A DNA stretch of 64,000 nucleotides, taken from positions 55,441,532-55,505,531 of the forward strand of contig NC_057861.1 in assembly GCF_019393635.1 (NCBI RefSeq), in the 5' to 3' direction. The position numbers were made by a program, and so were the translations under genes. Positions 9,713 to 22,600 of the stretch are shown piece after piece. Each line of letters opens with the position of its first letter. The stretch's first letter is position 1. The stretch is from Dromiciops gliroides. Taxonomy: Eukaryota > Chordata > Mammalia > Microbiotheria > Microbiotheriidae. The notes below the pieces were generated by a model. It made no database searches and was not told the DNA's origin. It saw only the letters and a list, made by a program, of their open reading frames with translations.

Positions 9713-10439
9713 TCTCCTCTCTAACCACCCCCCTAAAAATTGTGCTGGGAAGCAGGAAGAGGGTTAGATTAGGGATAGAGTGGCAGTTCCCCCTAATTTG
9801 TTCCTTCAGCTGGCTCAGGAACCAAACCTAAGCTTCCTGCTCCATCCCCCTCGTTTTTTTCCATCACCCACCTTTACTCTCCTTTTCTCTAAGCCCTTCC
9901 TTCCTAAACTATCAAAACCTTCCCTGAGGGGTCAGCCTATCCTCCTCTCTCCAGATTCCAGGTTAAACCCCTGGCCCCACCAGGGGATATCACCAGCATT
10001 TTCCTACAAGTTCTGAAACACTTTTAAAAACAACTAACTTCCCTTCCTTTTGGAGGAATTGGGATGGTGGGTTCTCTTATTCATCTAGAACCAGGAGGTT
10101 CTGAGGAGTAGGAACTTGGGACCAGAGGCACGAAAAGCAAGGAGAACCCAGGAATTCCCAGGCCAGTGTCTCTTTTGGCTAAAAGTCAGGCACCCAGCCA
10201 GGAGTATATATGGGTAATCTCTCCCTGCCCCTTCCCCCACTCCTCCTTCCAGAGTCTTGCCTCCCCTCCCCTGGGGATTCTCTGTGGGTGTTCAAATCGT
10301 CATACACCAATCCAAGCTCATTCCTCCCCTGGCCTCCCCTCCCCTACCCCCACCTTGGCCTGGCCCAAGGCTCGGTGGGTTATTTTTCCAAAGGATGCTT
10401 TCAGAGCCAAACTACCTTCTTTGCGTAGCTTCGGGGGAT

Positions 10440-10605
10440 GTTAAGAGCTGGAAATGACCTTATTAAGAGGTCACCTAACTCCTTCTATTATAGCAGGCCC
10501 AACTGAGGCAGAGCGGGTGGAAGTGACTTAGTCCCCAGGGAGGCCAGGTCTCCTGAGGACAAAACCAGAGTTCTTTCCATTACACAACCCTGCCTCATTA
10601 CTTCG
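10440..10605. repeat. Old dispersed-repeat fragment
   Basis: AGAGCTGGAAATGACC, AACTGAGGCAGAGC and a terminal TTCTTTCCATTACAC follow the same degenerate pattern as the 4330 and 9370 fragments. Confidence 0.45.
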
Positions 10606-10744
10606 AGATCCTTCCCACAATCAACAATCCCAGTCCCTGAGAGTCAGGACTGAGTCCATAGAAAAAGAGGAGAGAAGGGATGCCCCCGGGGCCTCCCATG
10701 TGTTAGGCCCAGTTGCTTGTGGATTTCTTAGGGGAGAGGGCAAG

Positions 10745-10866
10745 CCTGGTGCCACTTGCTCACTGTGTGACTTTGGACAAGTCACTTTCCATCTCGGGGA
10801 CTCAGATTTCCCATCTGTCACATGACAGGATTGGACTCTAAGGTCCATGTGCTATGTTTCTGTGAT
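10745..10866 (+). repeat. MIR-like SINE fragment
   Basis: TCACTGTGTGACTTTGGACA, AGTCACTTTCC and GATTTCCCATCTGTCA follow the MIR core and tail. Confidence 0.6.
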
Positions 10867-11574
10867 CTGTTGGTGCCCTTGATAGCTGGGGTTTTTATGG
10901 TCATGTGGGGGGGGTGTTGGTGCTTACTGGGGAGTAGGATTGTAAGCATGGATACAATTTGGGGGGGGGAACATGGATGTAGCCCCCAGACCTAGTCCCG
11001 AGTTGCCCAAAGGAGCCCAGTGTGTGCTGCTAAGCTTGGGCAGGCACTGCCCACTGACCTCCCCATCAAGGGAGTCCTCCCCAATCCTGATTTCCCTCCC
11101 ATCCAAGCATTCTCCCCACCAAGAGATTTAGGCAGCTGTTTATTTTCCTGCCCACATCAGATCCAGGACAGGCCTGTATTCAGAGATAAAGAGTTAAGGG
11201 GTGCTGGTATATGGGAGCCAGGAGGGGGTGGGAAGTATGGAGGGGGTCAGAGTGAGGATGAGGGTGTGGCTGATGAGGGCTAGGTGCTGCCCCCTTCCCC
11301 TAGGGGGACTGTTTGACAGATGAGAAAAATGAAGCAGGCTAGGAGACCTTTGTGAGTTCATGTAGTCAAAATCACAGATTGTATGGGGATGTTGATACCC
11401 AGGTCAGAGAACAAAAACCCTCTCTGTGTGTCAGGGGGGGCATTACTCTGGGGCTCCCCCAAGGCTCAAGTCCCTGTATATACTGCCCTGGAGCCCAGCC
11501 TCTCTTCTTTCTCAAACATCCTTCCTTGATCCTGCATTTACTGATCTCCCTACATCAAGTATCCCTTAGCTGAA

Positions 11575-11990
11575 TGAAGATGGGGGCAATAATAATTGTT
11601 CCCATCCATATAGAACTTGAAAGTTTTCAAAGTGCTTTCCATACATGATCTCGCTTGGTCCTTGCAATAGCCATTATAGGAACCCTGTGAAGTAGGTGCT
11701 ATTATTGTATCCATTTTTTTTTCATTAATTTTTTTTTTTAGTGAGGCAATTGGGGTTAAGTGACTTGCCCAGGGTCACACAGCTAGTAAGTGTTAAGTGT
11801 CTGAGGCCGGATTTGAACTCAGGTACTCCTGACTCCAGGGCCGGTGCTTTATCCACTGCGCCCCCTAGCCGCCCCCTATTGTATCCATTTTGCAGATGAG
11901 GAAACAGTCTCAGAGAGAAGAATAAGTGAATCGCCCTGCTAGTAAATGTATGAGGTAAACTTCAAACCCAGATGTTCCCAACTTCAAGTC
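11575..11990 (-). repeat. MIR/THER1-type SINE, split by a younger SINE
   Basis: On the plus strand AAAGTGCTTTCC, GTCCTTGCAATAGCC and CCATTTTGCAGATGAGG are the reverse of the MIR/THER1 tail. The short SINE at 11718-11877 interrupts it. Confidence 0.65.
11718..11877 (-). repeat. Short marsupial SINE
   Basis: Complete copy in reverse, flanked by ATTGTATCCATTTT at 11704-11717 and 11878-11891. Confidence 0.95.
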
Positions 11991-12029
11991 TGGCAGATTG
12001 GGGGCAGGGATTTTCACTTTTGTTTTTGT

Positions 12030-12370
12030 AATTAATCAATCAGTAAACATTTATTAAGCACCTGCTAAGTACAGAGCACTGTGCTAAGCACTGGGGATAC
12101 AAAAAGAGGCAAAAGAAAGCAATATAATGATGGAGACAATGTGCAAACAAATCTGTATGCAGGATCAACAGGAAATAATGAGTAGAGGAAAGGCACTGGA
12201 ATTAAGAGGGGTTGGAGAAGGCTTCCTGTAGAATGTGGGACTTTAGTTGGGATTTAAAGGAAGCCAGGGAGGTCAGCAGTCCAGAGCAGAGGAGGAAGAG
12301 CATTCCAGGCATGGGGACAGCCAGAGAAGATGGCTACAGCCGAGAGATGGAATGTCTTGGTGCAATTCCT
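12030..12370 (+). repeat. Unnamed dispersed repeat with a TTTATTAAGCACCTGCTAAG start
   Basis: The series AACATTTATTAAGCACC, GCACTGTGCTAAGCACTGGG, GGAGAAGGCTTCCTGTAG and GGAAGCCAGGGAGGTCAG recurs at 24515, 37810, 43085, 48130, 49085, 53000, 53570 and 58120. I recognise it as a repeat but not its catalogue name. Confidence 0.7.
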
Positions 12371-12636
12371 GCCCCACTGTAGATGCTTGATGAGTGTTTG
12401 TGAAATTAACCAGTTCCCAGGATCATCATAATCTTTCCCCTCTAGCCTCAGTTCATAGATGTTATAGCTGGGACTTTATAGAGAGAGACCAGCAAGACCC
12501 CCCCCCCCCGCTGCCACCCTACCCTTCTCATTTTGCTGATGGGGAAACTGAGCCTAGGAGAGGTAAAGTGACTCCCCCCATGGTCTTTCAGGTAGTACAT
12601 ACTGGAGCCATGATTTGAAGCTAGATCTCCTGACCA

Positions 12637-12866
12637 GGGACAGCGAGGTGGACAGAGCACCATGCCTGGAGTCAGGAAGCCCCAAATTCAAATCTGGTTT
12701 CAGACATATGCTAGCTATGACCCTGGGCAAGTCACTTAACCCCGTTGGCCTCAGTTTCTTCATCTGACAAATGAGCTGGAGATAACAAGCCACTCTAATG
12801 TCTTGGAAAACCCCAAATGGGTTCATGAAGAGTTGGACATAACTGAAAATGAGTGAACAACACAAG
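12637..12866 (+). repeat. MAR1-type CORE-SINE
   Basis: This longer marsupial SINE has the shared tRNA head and core followed by AAATGAGCTGGAGA, CTTGGAAAACCCCAAATGGG and GAGTTGGACATAACTGAAA. Confidence 0.85.
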
Positions 12867-12984
12867 GGTTGCCCAGGGAACAGACAGGGAAGACTTGAAC
12901 CCTGCAGTCAGTGTCGCATAGTGGGAAGAGTGCCGGATTTGGAGTCAATAGACTTTGGTCCAAATCCTAGCTCTGACATTTAAT

Positions 12985-13121
12985 TATTTTTCATCTTTTT
13001 TTGGGGGGGGGAGGAGTTAAGTGACTTACCCAAGCTAGTAAATGTCTGAGGCCGGATTTGAACTCAGGTCCTCCTGACTCCAGGGCTGGGGCTCTATCCA
13101 CTGCGCCACCTAGCTGCCCCT
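12985..13121 (-). repeat. Short marsupial SINE
   Basis: Reverse copy, slightly shortened in the core, ending CCACCTAGCTGCCCC. Confidence 0.9.
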
Positions 13122-13383
13122 GCCATTTAATCTTGAAAAATGTGAGTTGGATTAGATGATTTCCTTCATCCCTAAATCTGTGATGCTGACTGAGGGTGGA
13201 AGGTGGCCCTCCAAACACCATGCCATGTCATCTGATTGTTCCTCCCAGTCTTGTCTCTTCTCACTTCAACCCCTCCTTTACCCAGCTGCTAACTTGACTT
13301 TTCAAAAGCTCTAGTCTATCCCTGCCACTCCCCTCCTCAATAAATGCCAGTGGCTCCTGATTATCTTTTGAATTCCTCTGGGT

Positions 13384-13532
13384 TTTTTGTTTGTTTTTTT
13401 TCCAGCGACAATGAGGATTAAGTGACTTGCCCAGGGTCACACAGCTAGAGTCAAGTGTCTGAGGCCGGATTTGAACTCAGGTCCTTCTGAATTCAGGACC
13501 AGTGCTTTATCCACTGTGCCACCTAGCTGCCC
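13384..13532 (-). repeat. Short marsupial SINE in L2
   Basis: Reverse copy with GAGTCAAGTGTCTGAGGCC and CCACCTAGCTGCCC. Confidence 0.92.
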
Positions 13533-13539
13533 TGCTCCA

Positions 13540-13703
13540 TTTGTTGTTGTTGTTGTTGTTGTTTTTGTGGGGCAATGGGGGGGTTAAGTGACTTGCCCAG
13601 GGTCACACAGCTAATAAGTGTCAAGTGTCTGAGGCCGGATTTGAACTCAGGTCCTCCTGAATCCAGGGCCAGTGCTTAATCCACTGTGCCACCTAGCCGC
13701 CCC
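13540..13703 (-). repeat. Short marsupial SINE with (GTT)n tail in L2
   Basis: Reverse copy. The poly(A) tail has become a TTG/GTT microsatellite on the plus strand. Confidence 0.93.
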
Positions 13704-14125
13704 TTTCCTCCGTTTGGTTTTTAAAGCCTCATCCTACCTGGCTCCAACCTACCATGCCAGCCAGAGAAGCCTTCTTTGCTATTTTGCTCTCGCATCACAA
13801 TCCAGCTCCCACCTCTGGTCTTTTGCATACCCCATACCTGGAATGCCATCCTTCCTCACCCCTACCTCTTAGAATCTCTTATTTCCTTCAAAATTTCCAC
13901 TTATGCATGACTACCACTAGGAAGTCCTTTCTGACAACATCTCCCAGCTGCTGATGCCTTCAGCCCTTAAATTACCTTATATTTCTTTTGTTTATACTAC
14001 AGATGTATGATTGTTGTTTCCTCAAATAGAATTAAGCTTCTGGAGGGTAAGGACTGTGTCATTTTCATCTTTGTGTGCCCAGTGCCTGGCACATAGTAGA
14101 CCCTTAGTAAAATGCTTGTTGAGAG

Positions 14126-14690
14126 TTGAAAGGAACCTTAGAACATAGAACAAAGATGGTCCATTGGGAGGGAGCATAGATCACAAAAGGAAAAACTCAT
14201 TATTTATCAAGTACCTCCAAGAAATGTGTGGAGTACAGGCCAGGGATCGCTTTAGCTTCTTTCAACCGGAGGACCAGCCTAGCTAAGCCCAGAGCAGTCC
14301 ATCACTGTCACGGCCATCTGATGAATTTTCCTGACTTGGCAGTTCTCAAAAATCATCTGCTGTCTTAAAGAGGGATTTTGGCTCATGCTGGGGAGGGAAC
14401 GTACCCAGCCAAGGAAAGACAGATACTGGAAGTAGTTCTGAGGCACTCAGAGCTAGCTGGAAGAGGCCTCTGAGGTCATTTGGTTGTAGAATCACAGGTC
14501 AGAGCTGAAAGGGACCTCAGAGGGCAGTTAGTCCAAGGCCTAACTGAACAAGACTCCCATGTCCAGCAAGTGTCATTCAGACTCTCATGGCAGACCTCCA
14601 ATGATAGGGAGCCCCCCTCCCCAGAAACAGATGCAGGAAAAGAGGAAGTGATTTTGCCAAGGCCATATAGAGAGTGAGTAGTGAATTAGG
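14126..14690. other. Region with only decayed repeats
   Basis: 14460-14690 holds an old fragment (AGAGCTGAAAGGGACC, CAGATGCAGGAAAAGAGG). The rest shows no gene or clear repeat. Confidence 0.5.
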
Positions 14691-14828
14691 GGGTAGTCAG
14701 GTGGCACAGTGGATAGAGTGCCAGCCCTGGGGTCAGGAGGACCTGAGTTCAAATGTTGCTTCAGACACTTGACACTTTCTAACTATGTGACTCTGGGCAA
14801 GTCATTTAACCCCCATTGCCTCAAACAT
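14689..14828 (+). repeat. Short marsupial SINE
   Basis: Diverged copy with GGCACAGTGGATAGAG and GAGTTCAAAT. Confidence 0.88.
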
Positions 14829-15014
14829 CCAAGGGCCTTCTCCAATCGTCCTGATCTATATCTTGCCACTGGACCCAGATGGCTCTGGAGGAGAGGGTGA
14901 GGCTGGTGATTTTGCACAGCCCTTCCTCCCTTAAGTCCAATTCACTGCAAGTCATGATATCACTCTGATGTCATGGTCCTCTTCCAGAATGAAGGACAAA
15001 CAACAATAAGAAGT

Positions 15015-15155
15015 AGGGCCCTGGGCAAGTCACTTACCTCTGTTGGCCTCAGTTTCCTCATCTATAAAATGAGCTGGAGAAGAAAATGGCAAACCAACCC
15101 CAAATGGAGTCACAAAGAGCAGGTTGTGACCGAAATGAAACAACAACAACAAAAA
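15015..15155 (+). repeat. MAR1-type CORE-SINE, 3' part
   Basis: Begins in the core (CTGGGCAAGTCACTTACC) and runs through AAATGAGCTGGAGAAG to a CAACAACAAC tail. Confidence 0.75.
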
Positions 15156-15319
15156 AGCAGATTAGGAGATGGGGAAAAACAAGGGGATGATGGGAAAGTG
15201 CTGAACCTGAGTCGAAATCCTTCCCTAGATACTTTCTTATCGTGTAACTCAGGGCAAGTCAATTAACCTCAGTTAAGTCTCTCAGCCTCAGTTTCCTCAT
15301 TAGTTAAATAGGGATAATT

Positions 15320-15600
15320 TTTTTCCAGGTCTGAATATGTTTATCTCTAGTCTATTACCTTTCTATTCAGAAAGCATGCTTCATCCTCTGTCATATGTAA
15401 TTGTGATTATTGGCTGCATTGATCACAGAGTTCTTAAATTTTTCAATGTATTTTTCTTCTACAGTTTTTTTACAGTCATTGTATAAACTCTTCTCCTGCT
15501 TACTTTTCCTAGAATCAGTTCATATACATCTTCCAGGATTTCTGGGAATCTGTTTTCATGAATTTTTTAAATGTAATAAACATTTTTATTTATAGTTTTG
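15320..15600 (-). repeat. LINE-1 fragment, reverse
   Basis: TCATTGTATAAACTCTTCTC, TCAGTTCATATACATCTTCC and GGGAATCTGTTTTCATG are close to the reverse of the L1 3' region seen at 54610-54900. Confidence 0.5.
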
Positions 15601-15738
15601 AGTTCCAATTTTTATCTAAATAGGGATAATTTTAATGATTTTAATTTAAATTGGGCACCTACCTGCAGAGGCTTTTGTGAGGACCAGATGAGATATTATA
15701 TGTAAGGTGCTTTGCCAACCTTAAAGTACTATATGCTA

Positions 15739-15859
15739 GGGGCAGCTAGGTGGCGCAGTGGATAGAGCACCAGCCCTGGATTCAGACACTTAACACTTAC
15801 TAGCTGTGTGACCCTGGGCAAGTCACTTAACCCCAATTGCCCCACAAAAAAAATAATTA
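15739..15859 (+). repeat. Short marsupial SINE lacking its B-box segment
   Basis: After CCCTGGATTCAG the copy jumps to ACACTTAACAC. About 30 bases, including the GAGTTCAAATCC B box, are missing, with TCAG at the junction. Confidence 0.92.
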
Positions 15860-16023
15860 AAATGTTAATATGCTAACTAGTAGTAGTATTTTTTCCTCGA
15901 TTATAGGTAAAGACAAACTTTAGCATTCATCTTTATATTATTAAGTTGGGAAGGTGAGCTGGATAGAGGATCCTTCTCCTGGCCCCTTGGGGCCCCCTAA
16001 ACTCTGCCCTTTGCTACCCTTAG

Positions 16024-16093
16024 GGCCAGGCCTCGACCAGTCCTGCTCCTGATCTGGATATACCTATGCTGTGGTCTGGAAGGGAGGACTCAG
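16024..16093 (+). CDS. ADAMTSL5: ADAMTSL5 signal-peptide exon
   Basis: 70 nt between a CTACCCTTAG acceptor and a GTAAAG donor. It encodes ARPRPVLLLIWIYLCCGLEG then RTQ. It starts with the third base of a codon. The start Met must lie upstream, or at the junction if the previous exon ended in AT. Confidence 0.8.
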
Positions 16094-16551
16094 GTAAAGG
16101 GAACATGCCTGAGTCTGACATCCTAGTTGTTCCAGAAGCCCCAGCCACCTCTCTGGTTATAGCTGCCTTGCTCTGGCCTAGTCCTCACCCATTCCAGGAT
16201 CTGCTGCCCACCCCCCAAAGCCTCTAGTGGGAAAGGGACAGCAGAGGACAGCCCAGCTAGCTAGGGCTGTCCTGGGACTGCTTCAGGGTTTGAGGTCCCA
16301 GGGCACTTTCCTGAACTCTTTCCTACAATCCTCTCTGCTGCTTACTGGGATGGATGGAGCTCCTCCCTAGTGACTTTGTGAAGCTGTTTGAGGGTGGGGA
16401 GAATAGCAGCCTCCTATGCACGGAGCAGGATTCGTGTGTTACTGAGGGACCCCCTCACCCACAGACCCCAGTCTGGTGCTAAAGGAGGCAGGAGTGCGGG
16501 TAGAAGGGCTTTGTGGAGAGGGTCAGCTGCTGCATTTGGGGGAGGAGGCTC

Positions 16552-16615
<64 letters not shown>

Positions 16616-19600
16616 TGCGCGCTTGCGCCTGCCTTGTTAATGTGGCGGGGATTTCTGCCAGAGGTTACAAGCTGGCCTTCTCTCTGTTTATGGGTCCTTT
16701 CCAGCCCTTAGAAACTCGGCCCCCGCATCTCCAACCTCTACCCTCCATGGAATTTGGCCCACGCAGTGGCCATGGGGAAGCAAGCCGGGGGTGGTCAGGG
16801 GCTCTTGTTAGAATCAGCATTTTTAGGGTCTTCTGAGAAGTGTGTGGGGGGCCAGTGTCCTCTTTGCAACCTCCCTCACAGCCAAAATTTTACTGGGCCC
16901 TGAGGAGCCCTCCCTCCTCACCTCACCTCCTCACATCCTACCAGTCTCTAGGGCCCCTCCCTAGATCATTTTCCCTACTTGTCCCACCCCTTAAGAAAAT
17001 TACACACACTCCCCTTTCCTCTTTAGGGCCAGCTTCCCTGGGGCCCGGGGCTGAAGCTGGTTGAACAGGCCAGGGCTGGACGGCACCCAGCAGCCTGGAG
17101 CTGCTTCCCAGGAGCTGGGGAAGCTCCCCATTGCTGCCCACTTCCCCTTAGGGCAGAGGAAGTGGTTGGGGTTGGGCCATGTTGACTGAGGGAGGGGTCT
17201 CCCCTAGGGGGACAGGGCCTCTGGGGACCTTCTTACCTCCTTTCCTGACTCCACCCCATAAAGGGGTGCCTGTAGGCTGGGAGCTGAGACTACCTGGTCC
17301 ATCTAACAGTCATCTTCCTCCAAGTAGGGAAGGTCTGGGTCCAGTGAGTGGACATCCTGGGGGGCCTGGAGCAGCTGCTCCAGCACTTGCGGGCAGGGGG
17401 CCTCGGTGCGCAACCGGAGATGCATGCGGTGAGACCCTCAGGAAGATGGGGAAGGGAGAGCCAAGGAGGAGTGCTCCCCATGGGAGGCCTGGGAAAGGAT
17501 GGGAGCTTGGAGAATTGGGTCTTCCCAAGTAGCTCTGCATCTCCTTCAGTGGGGTGGGGGCACCTGAGACATTTGCCCTCCCCTCCAACTCCACCTCCCC
17601 CAGGGCTTAGGATGAGAAGGCAAGGATTGATGGGGGTGGGGGGTGTCAGGGCAGGCCTGGGCACTGAGCACCCCCACGCCCCATCCCGGGCACAGCCCTT
17701 TAATCCCGTTGGAATGCGGGGTTAGGCTGGGAGCGATGTATGCAGGAAGTGAGGGGGAGGGTGTTATAGGGCAGGCACTGCTGCTTCTTTCCTGACAGCC
17801 TTTGACCCCCCCAAACCCCACTCCAATCTGCCTGCAGGATTTCCCGGGAACATGCCTGCGGGGGAGACTCTCATCAGTACCGCCTTTGCAGGCTCCCTGT
17901 GAGTCCCCCTCTCTCCCAAAGCCTCCAGCTACCTCCAATTCCAAGATGACACCCTGTGCCTCCCTCCAGCTCATCAACCCCGCCCAGATAGGGTTCCCCA
18001 AGAGAAGAAGTCTGCTCCACAGTGGAGAGGGCCCAGCTCTCCTGGTCTGTTACATGACTTGAGGCAAACAGGACACCTCATTTTCTGCCCTTGACTCTCC
18101 TGTAAAATGAGGGAGGTGCTGCCTGATGATCCCTCCCAGCTCTGACATTCTATTTTTAATGGCTCTTCCCTCTACAGCCCCTCCCCATCCCCTCCAGCCC
18201 CCTCCAGGGACACCACACACTCCATCTACTCTCTGTAGGAAGATTCTATGCTGAGGCTCCTCCTACCAATTACAGCTCCAAGTGTGTTTTGCAAACATCT
18301 CACACACATCCTCGAAATACTCTTTGTCCCTGTAAACCATCTCCTTCATTGCTTATTTTTCCCCTATTTAAAAAGATTATACTTTAACATTCAGTTTTTT
18401 AAAATGTGGCCCCTCCCCCACCTCTCGAGAAGGCCAGCAATATATCAATTATACATGTGAAGTCATGCAAAACAGCCCCTTCTTGCTTCCTTCCAGCACC
18501 GCAGTATTCCATCGTATTCACATAACTTGCTCAGTTATTCCCGAATTGATGGGCGTCCCCTCAATTTCCAGTTCCTTAAAGGATACACTTTTCTCCAGAT
18601 TTCTTTTAGTGTTGCCTACAAGCCCTCTTCTTCCCCCCTTCCCTTGAGTCTCTCGGTGCCATTGGTGAAGTTCTTGCCCACCATCCATTCCTGATCCCCT
18701 CAACTTCCCTTTCCACAGTTCTCTTTGGAAGCATCCTCTTTCCCTAGTTCCCCAGTGCCAACCCTTCCCCCTTCTCCCCAGCAGGCTCTGACCTTTCAGC
18801 CCAAGGGCACTCCCCTCTCTTCCCTGTGACAGCCTTCCCTCCCTGCTTTGCTTGGCAGGAATGCCCCTCTGGTGCCATGCCCTTCAGGGAGTTGCAGTGT
18901 GCCCTCTACAACAGCAGGCCTGTTCTGGGTGACCAGGCCATCTACCAGTGGGTTCCTTTCTATGGAGGTGAGTGGTTGTGCCCAAGACTAGGACACTGGT
19001 ACCTCCTTGCTCCCAGAGCCTCACTGCCCAGGGAACTTAGGGCGGGCTACCCAAGTCTGGGAGTGGGTAACTGAGTAACCATCCGGAACTTTGGAATGAA
19101 GACAGGAGCAACCTGGCCCTGCCCTCAGGGAGACTTCAGTCTGAAGGGAGCTCTGGTTATGTCCTCCACTCCTAAGAATTGGGAAGGGAATTTGTGAAGC
19201 TGATTCATACCTGGCTTCAGCCTGTGACCTCGGCCTTATTGATAAGGGGATATGGAATGATAGAGCAGACTAGAGAGAACTTCTTGGGAAGGGTATTTGG
19301 GAAGATGCAGTTAGGGGTCTTCTCCCCACCTTTCATCCTCTTCTCTGCCAGCTCCCAACTTGTGTGACCTGAACTGCTTGGCGGAGGGCCATACTTTCTA
19401 CTACACCTTTGGACGAGTGCTGGATGGGACCCCCTGCAGCCCAGACTCTGAGGGGCTTTGTATCAATGGCCGATGCCTTGTGAGAGTCTCTTTCCCCAAC
19501 TCAGCCTGGCCTCTGCCACAAATGCCCAGGGAGCCTTTTTGGCCTTCAGTACTGACCCCTGCAGGGGGAAGTGGAGGGGTGGGGCGGGCTGTGTCCTGGG

Positions 19601-22600
19601 ATGGGCACAATGAGGGCAGGGCGGGAGGGGTTATCTCTGAAATCCCTAGCCTTGTGGGGCACAAAAGGAAGGGGCATCCCTGAGCTAGGTTTCCTTCACT
19701 ACCTATGTCTCCCAGACCGCAGGCTGTGATGGGGTCCTGGGCTCCGGGACCCATGAGGACCACTGTGGGCAATGTGGCGGCAGGAACAACTCTTGTCTCT
19801 TCGTTCAGCGAGTCTTCAGTGAGGCCACCCTACCCTCTGGTGACTGCCCCCTGCAGGGGTGACTCCTTCCATTCTGGGCTCCCAAATTGCCTCTTTTTTC
19901 CCTTATATGCTCCTTGCTGACCTAGGCTTTACATGACCCAGAGTTCCCAGACCTGTGCCCATCCCATCTGTCCCTTCTAGCTTCTGGAACATAGAATATC
20001 AGAGCTGGAAAAAGTCCTTTAGGCGTAGTGTGTCAGAGTCCAAAGGATTAGAGATTTCAGATTAGAAGGGACCTTATCTAATTGAACCTCTTTAATTGAC
20101 AGATGGGGAAACTGAGGCCTTAGAACATTGGGTGTCAGAGCTAGGAGAGACCTTCAGACACAGAACAGAAAATTTCCGAGCGAAGGACAAAGTTAGAAGG
20201 GACCTTGGAACATAGAATGTCAGAGGGGCAGGAGGGGACTATGGGATATAAAAATGTCACAGCTGGATGAAGGGACTTTAGAAACGGGATGTCAGAGCTG
20301 AGGGACCATCAGATTCACCTCCTCCATTTGATAGAAAATGAATGAAAGCCCTGCTGGGAGAGGAAGCTCAAATAGTGAGTGACAGTCACGACTTAATGGC
20401 CAGGACAGAGTTCTTCCCATTGCACACTTTATCCACATGCAGGCTCCCTCGTGCACTTGCACACACAAGCTTGTGTGACCCATGCACCAATGTGTAGGCC
20501 CCTATACCTGGGACCCTGAATGCAAGTGTACTCATGGCTTTTGAGGGAGAGCAGCAAGGTCAAGGCTTTGAGGCTCATTTGCCTTCCCCCGTCTCCATGT
20601 TTCCTACTAGGTCAATCATATGGCTACTGGAATGTGACCCTTATTCCCATTGGTGCCCGGCACATCAGAGTCACTGACCGGAGCCGCAATTATCTGGGTG
20701 AGAGCCAGGAGTGCCTCCCACTTGCTGGAGCCTGGGGATTCCCGACCCTGCTGGGGTGGAGGGTAAAGAGAAAGTCTGGGAGTATTACCTCCTCGGGTGG
20801 GGTGGGGCTCTCCATAATTGACAGGGACTCCCAGGAAGCAGACTTGGCCCAGAGTCTAGGGCTAAACTAACCCCATTCCCTCCCTCTGGCCTCCTAGCAT
20901 CCTACTGGAGGTGGGAAACTTGGTTCTAGCAAACTCCTTGAACTCTTTTCCCTCCCCTGCCACCCAGCACTAATGGGCAACGATGGGCGCTATGTCTTCA
21001 ATGGGGACTGGGCCATTGACTGGCCAGGGACCTTCCAGGTGGCTGGGACCCAGGTTCACTATAGCAGAACCAATGACCGCGATGAGAGTCTGTGGGCAGC
21101 TGGGCCCACAGGTGAAGACCTCCACTTGCAGGTGATTGCAAATCTGGGGTGAGGGGTAGAAACCAATCCTGGGAAGTTATTTGTGGGCTACTATAGACTC
21201 ACCACAGGCTCTAATGAAAGATGCCACTATTGTGGGTCAGCTGAAATCTTGTAGGAGGCAGTGGATAATCATAAAAACAACCTTAGATTTGGAATTGGGA
21301 GATCTGTTTAATACCTGCCTCCTCCACTTACTGTGTGGTCTTTGAAAAACTACTTCAGTTCCCTCATCGGCAAAATGGGGACAATAATACTTCCACTCCT
21401 TCCCTCCCAGGATGGTTGCATTTTCTGCGAGATAAATAAATGTTGTCCTGGACTTGAAACCATTTGTTACCTTGAGTGCTTGTGTGGGAGCTAGGGGCTT
21501 TGTTACTTACATTTGTCAGAAATCCAGGCAGGCAGTCACCTAATAATGATTTTTCTTTTTCTTTTTAATTTTAGTGAGGCAATTGGGGTTAAGTGACTTG
21601 CCCAGGGTCACACAGCTAGTAAGTGTTAAGTGTCTGAGGCCGGATTTGAACTCAGGAACTCCTGACTCCAGGGCGGTGCTCTATCCACTGTGCCACCTAG
21701 CTGCCCCACCTAATAATGATTAAGCACCTACTAGCTATATGCTAGTCACTGTTTTGAGCTGAGGCTACAGACAGAAGACAGCCGCTTTTCTCAAGGAGTG
21801 TAGTCTAATGGCAGGAGCTATATATTGAATATATTCAAAGACTTAGCAATATCTTGGTGGGGCATAATCAGCTGAAGAGAATATGACCATTTAGGGAGAT
21901 ACTTTGTGAGACCCTTTGGGACCCTGGATTAAATCCTCTGCTTCAATTTCCTTACCTATAAAATGGGAGGTGAGGGCAGCTAGGTGGCACAGTAGATAAA
22001 GCACAGGCCCTGGATTCAGGAGGACCTAAGTTCAAATCCAGCCTCAGACACTTGACACTTACTAGCTGTGTGACCTTGGGCAAGTCACTTAACCCTCATT
22101 GCCCTGCCCCCCCAAAAAACCCAAAACAATTACTTGCCTTAAAATGGGGGTGATTCTTCTACTTTCCTTCTCAAATCTTAAAGTTCTATTGAAATTTGCT
22201 GGTTTGGGGCGGCCTCACAGCCAGAACCACTCTGGAAGGCAGGACAGGGGATCTTATATCCAGTTAACTGCTGAGGGGACTGAAGCTCAGAGAATTCTCT
22301 AGGTCTGGCCAGCCAGCAAGTGTTGAAAGTTTGGATTCAAGCCCAGGCCTTTAATCTGCTTCTCAGGAATGGAATTTACAAACCATGTAGCCCTACCTCT
22401 TCATTGGACAGATGGGGAAACAAGCCCAGAAAACCCAAGATCACACAGTGATTAATGGAAGTTAGGACTTGAACCCAGGATTCAGCTCTGACTCCTAGAC
22501 CAGGGGCTCTCTCCATGGTGCTGACCTTGAATCAGCTAGAACATGGGATCCTTGGGAGCTGGGACTGTTTTCTCTTTCTTTGTAACATGATTGTATAGTA

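Larger units (their letters stand above)
13280..14125 (+). repeat. L2 LINE 3' end, split by two SINEs
   Basis: CTGGCTCCAACCTACC, CTGGAATGCCATCCTTCC and the end GTGCCTGGCACATAGTAG are typical of L2. SINEs at 13384-13532 and 13540-13703 interrupt it. Confidence 0.75.
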
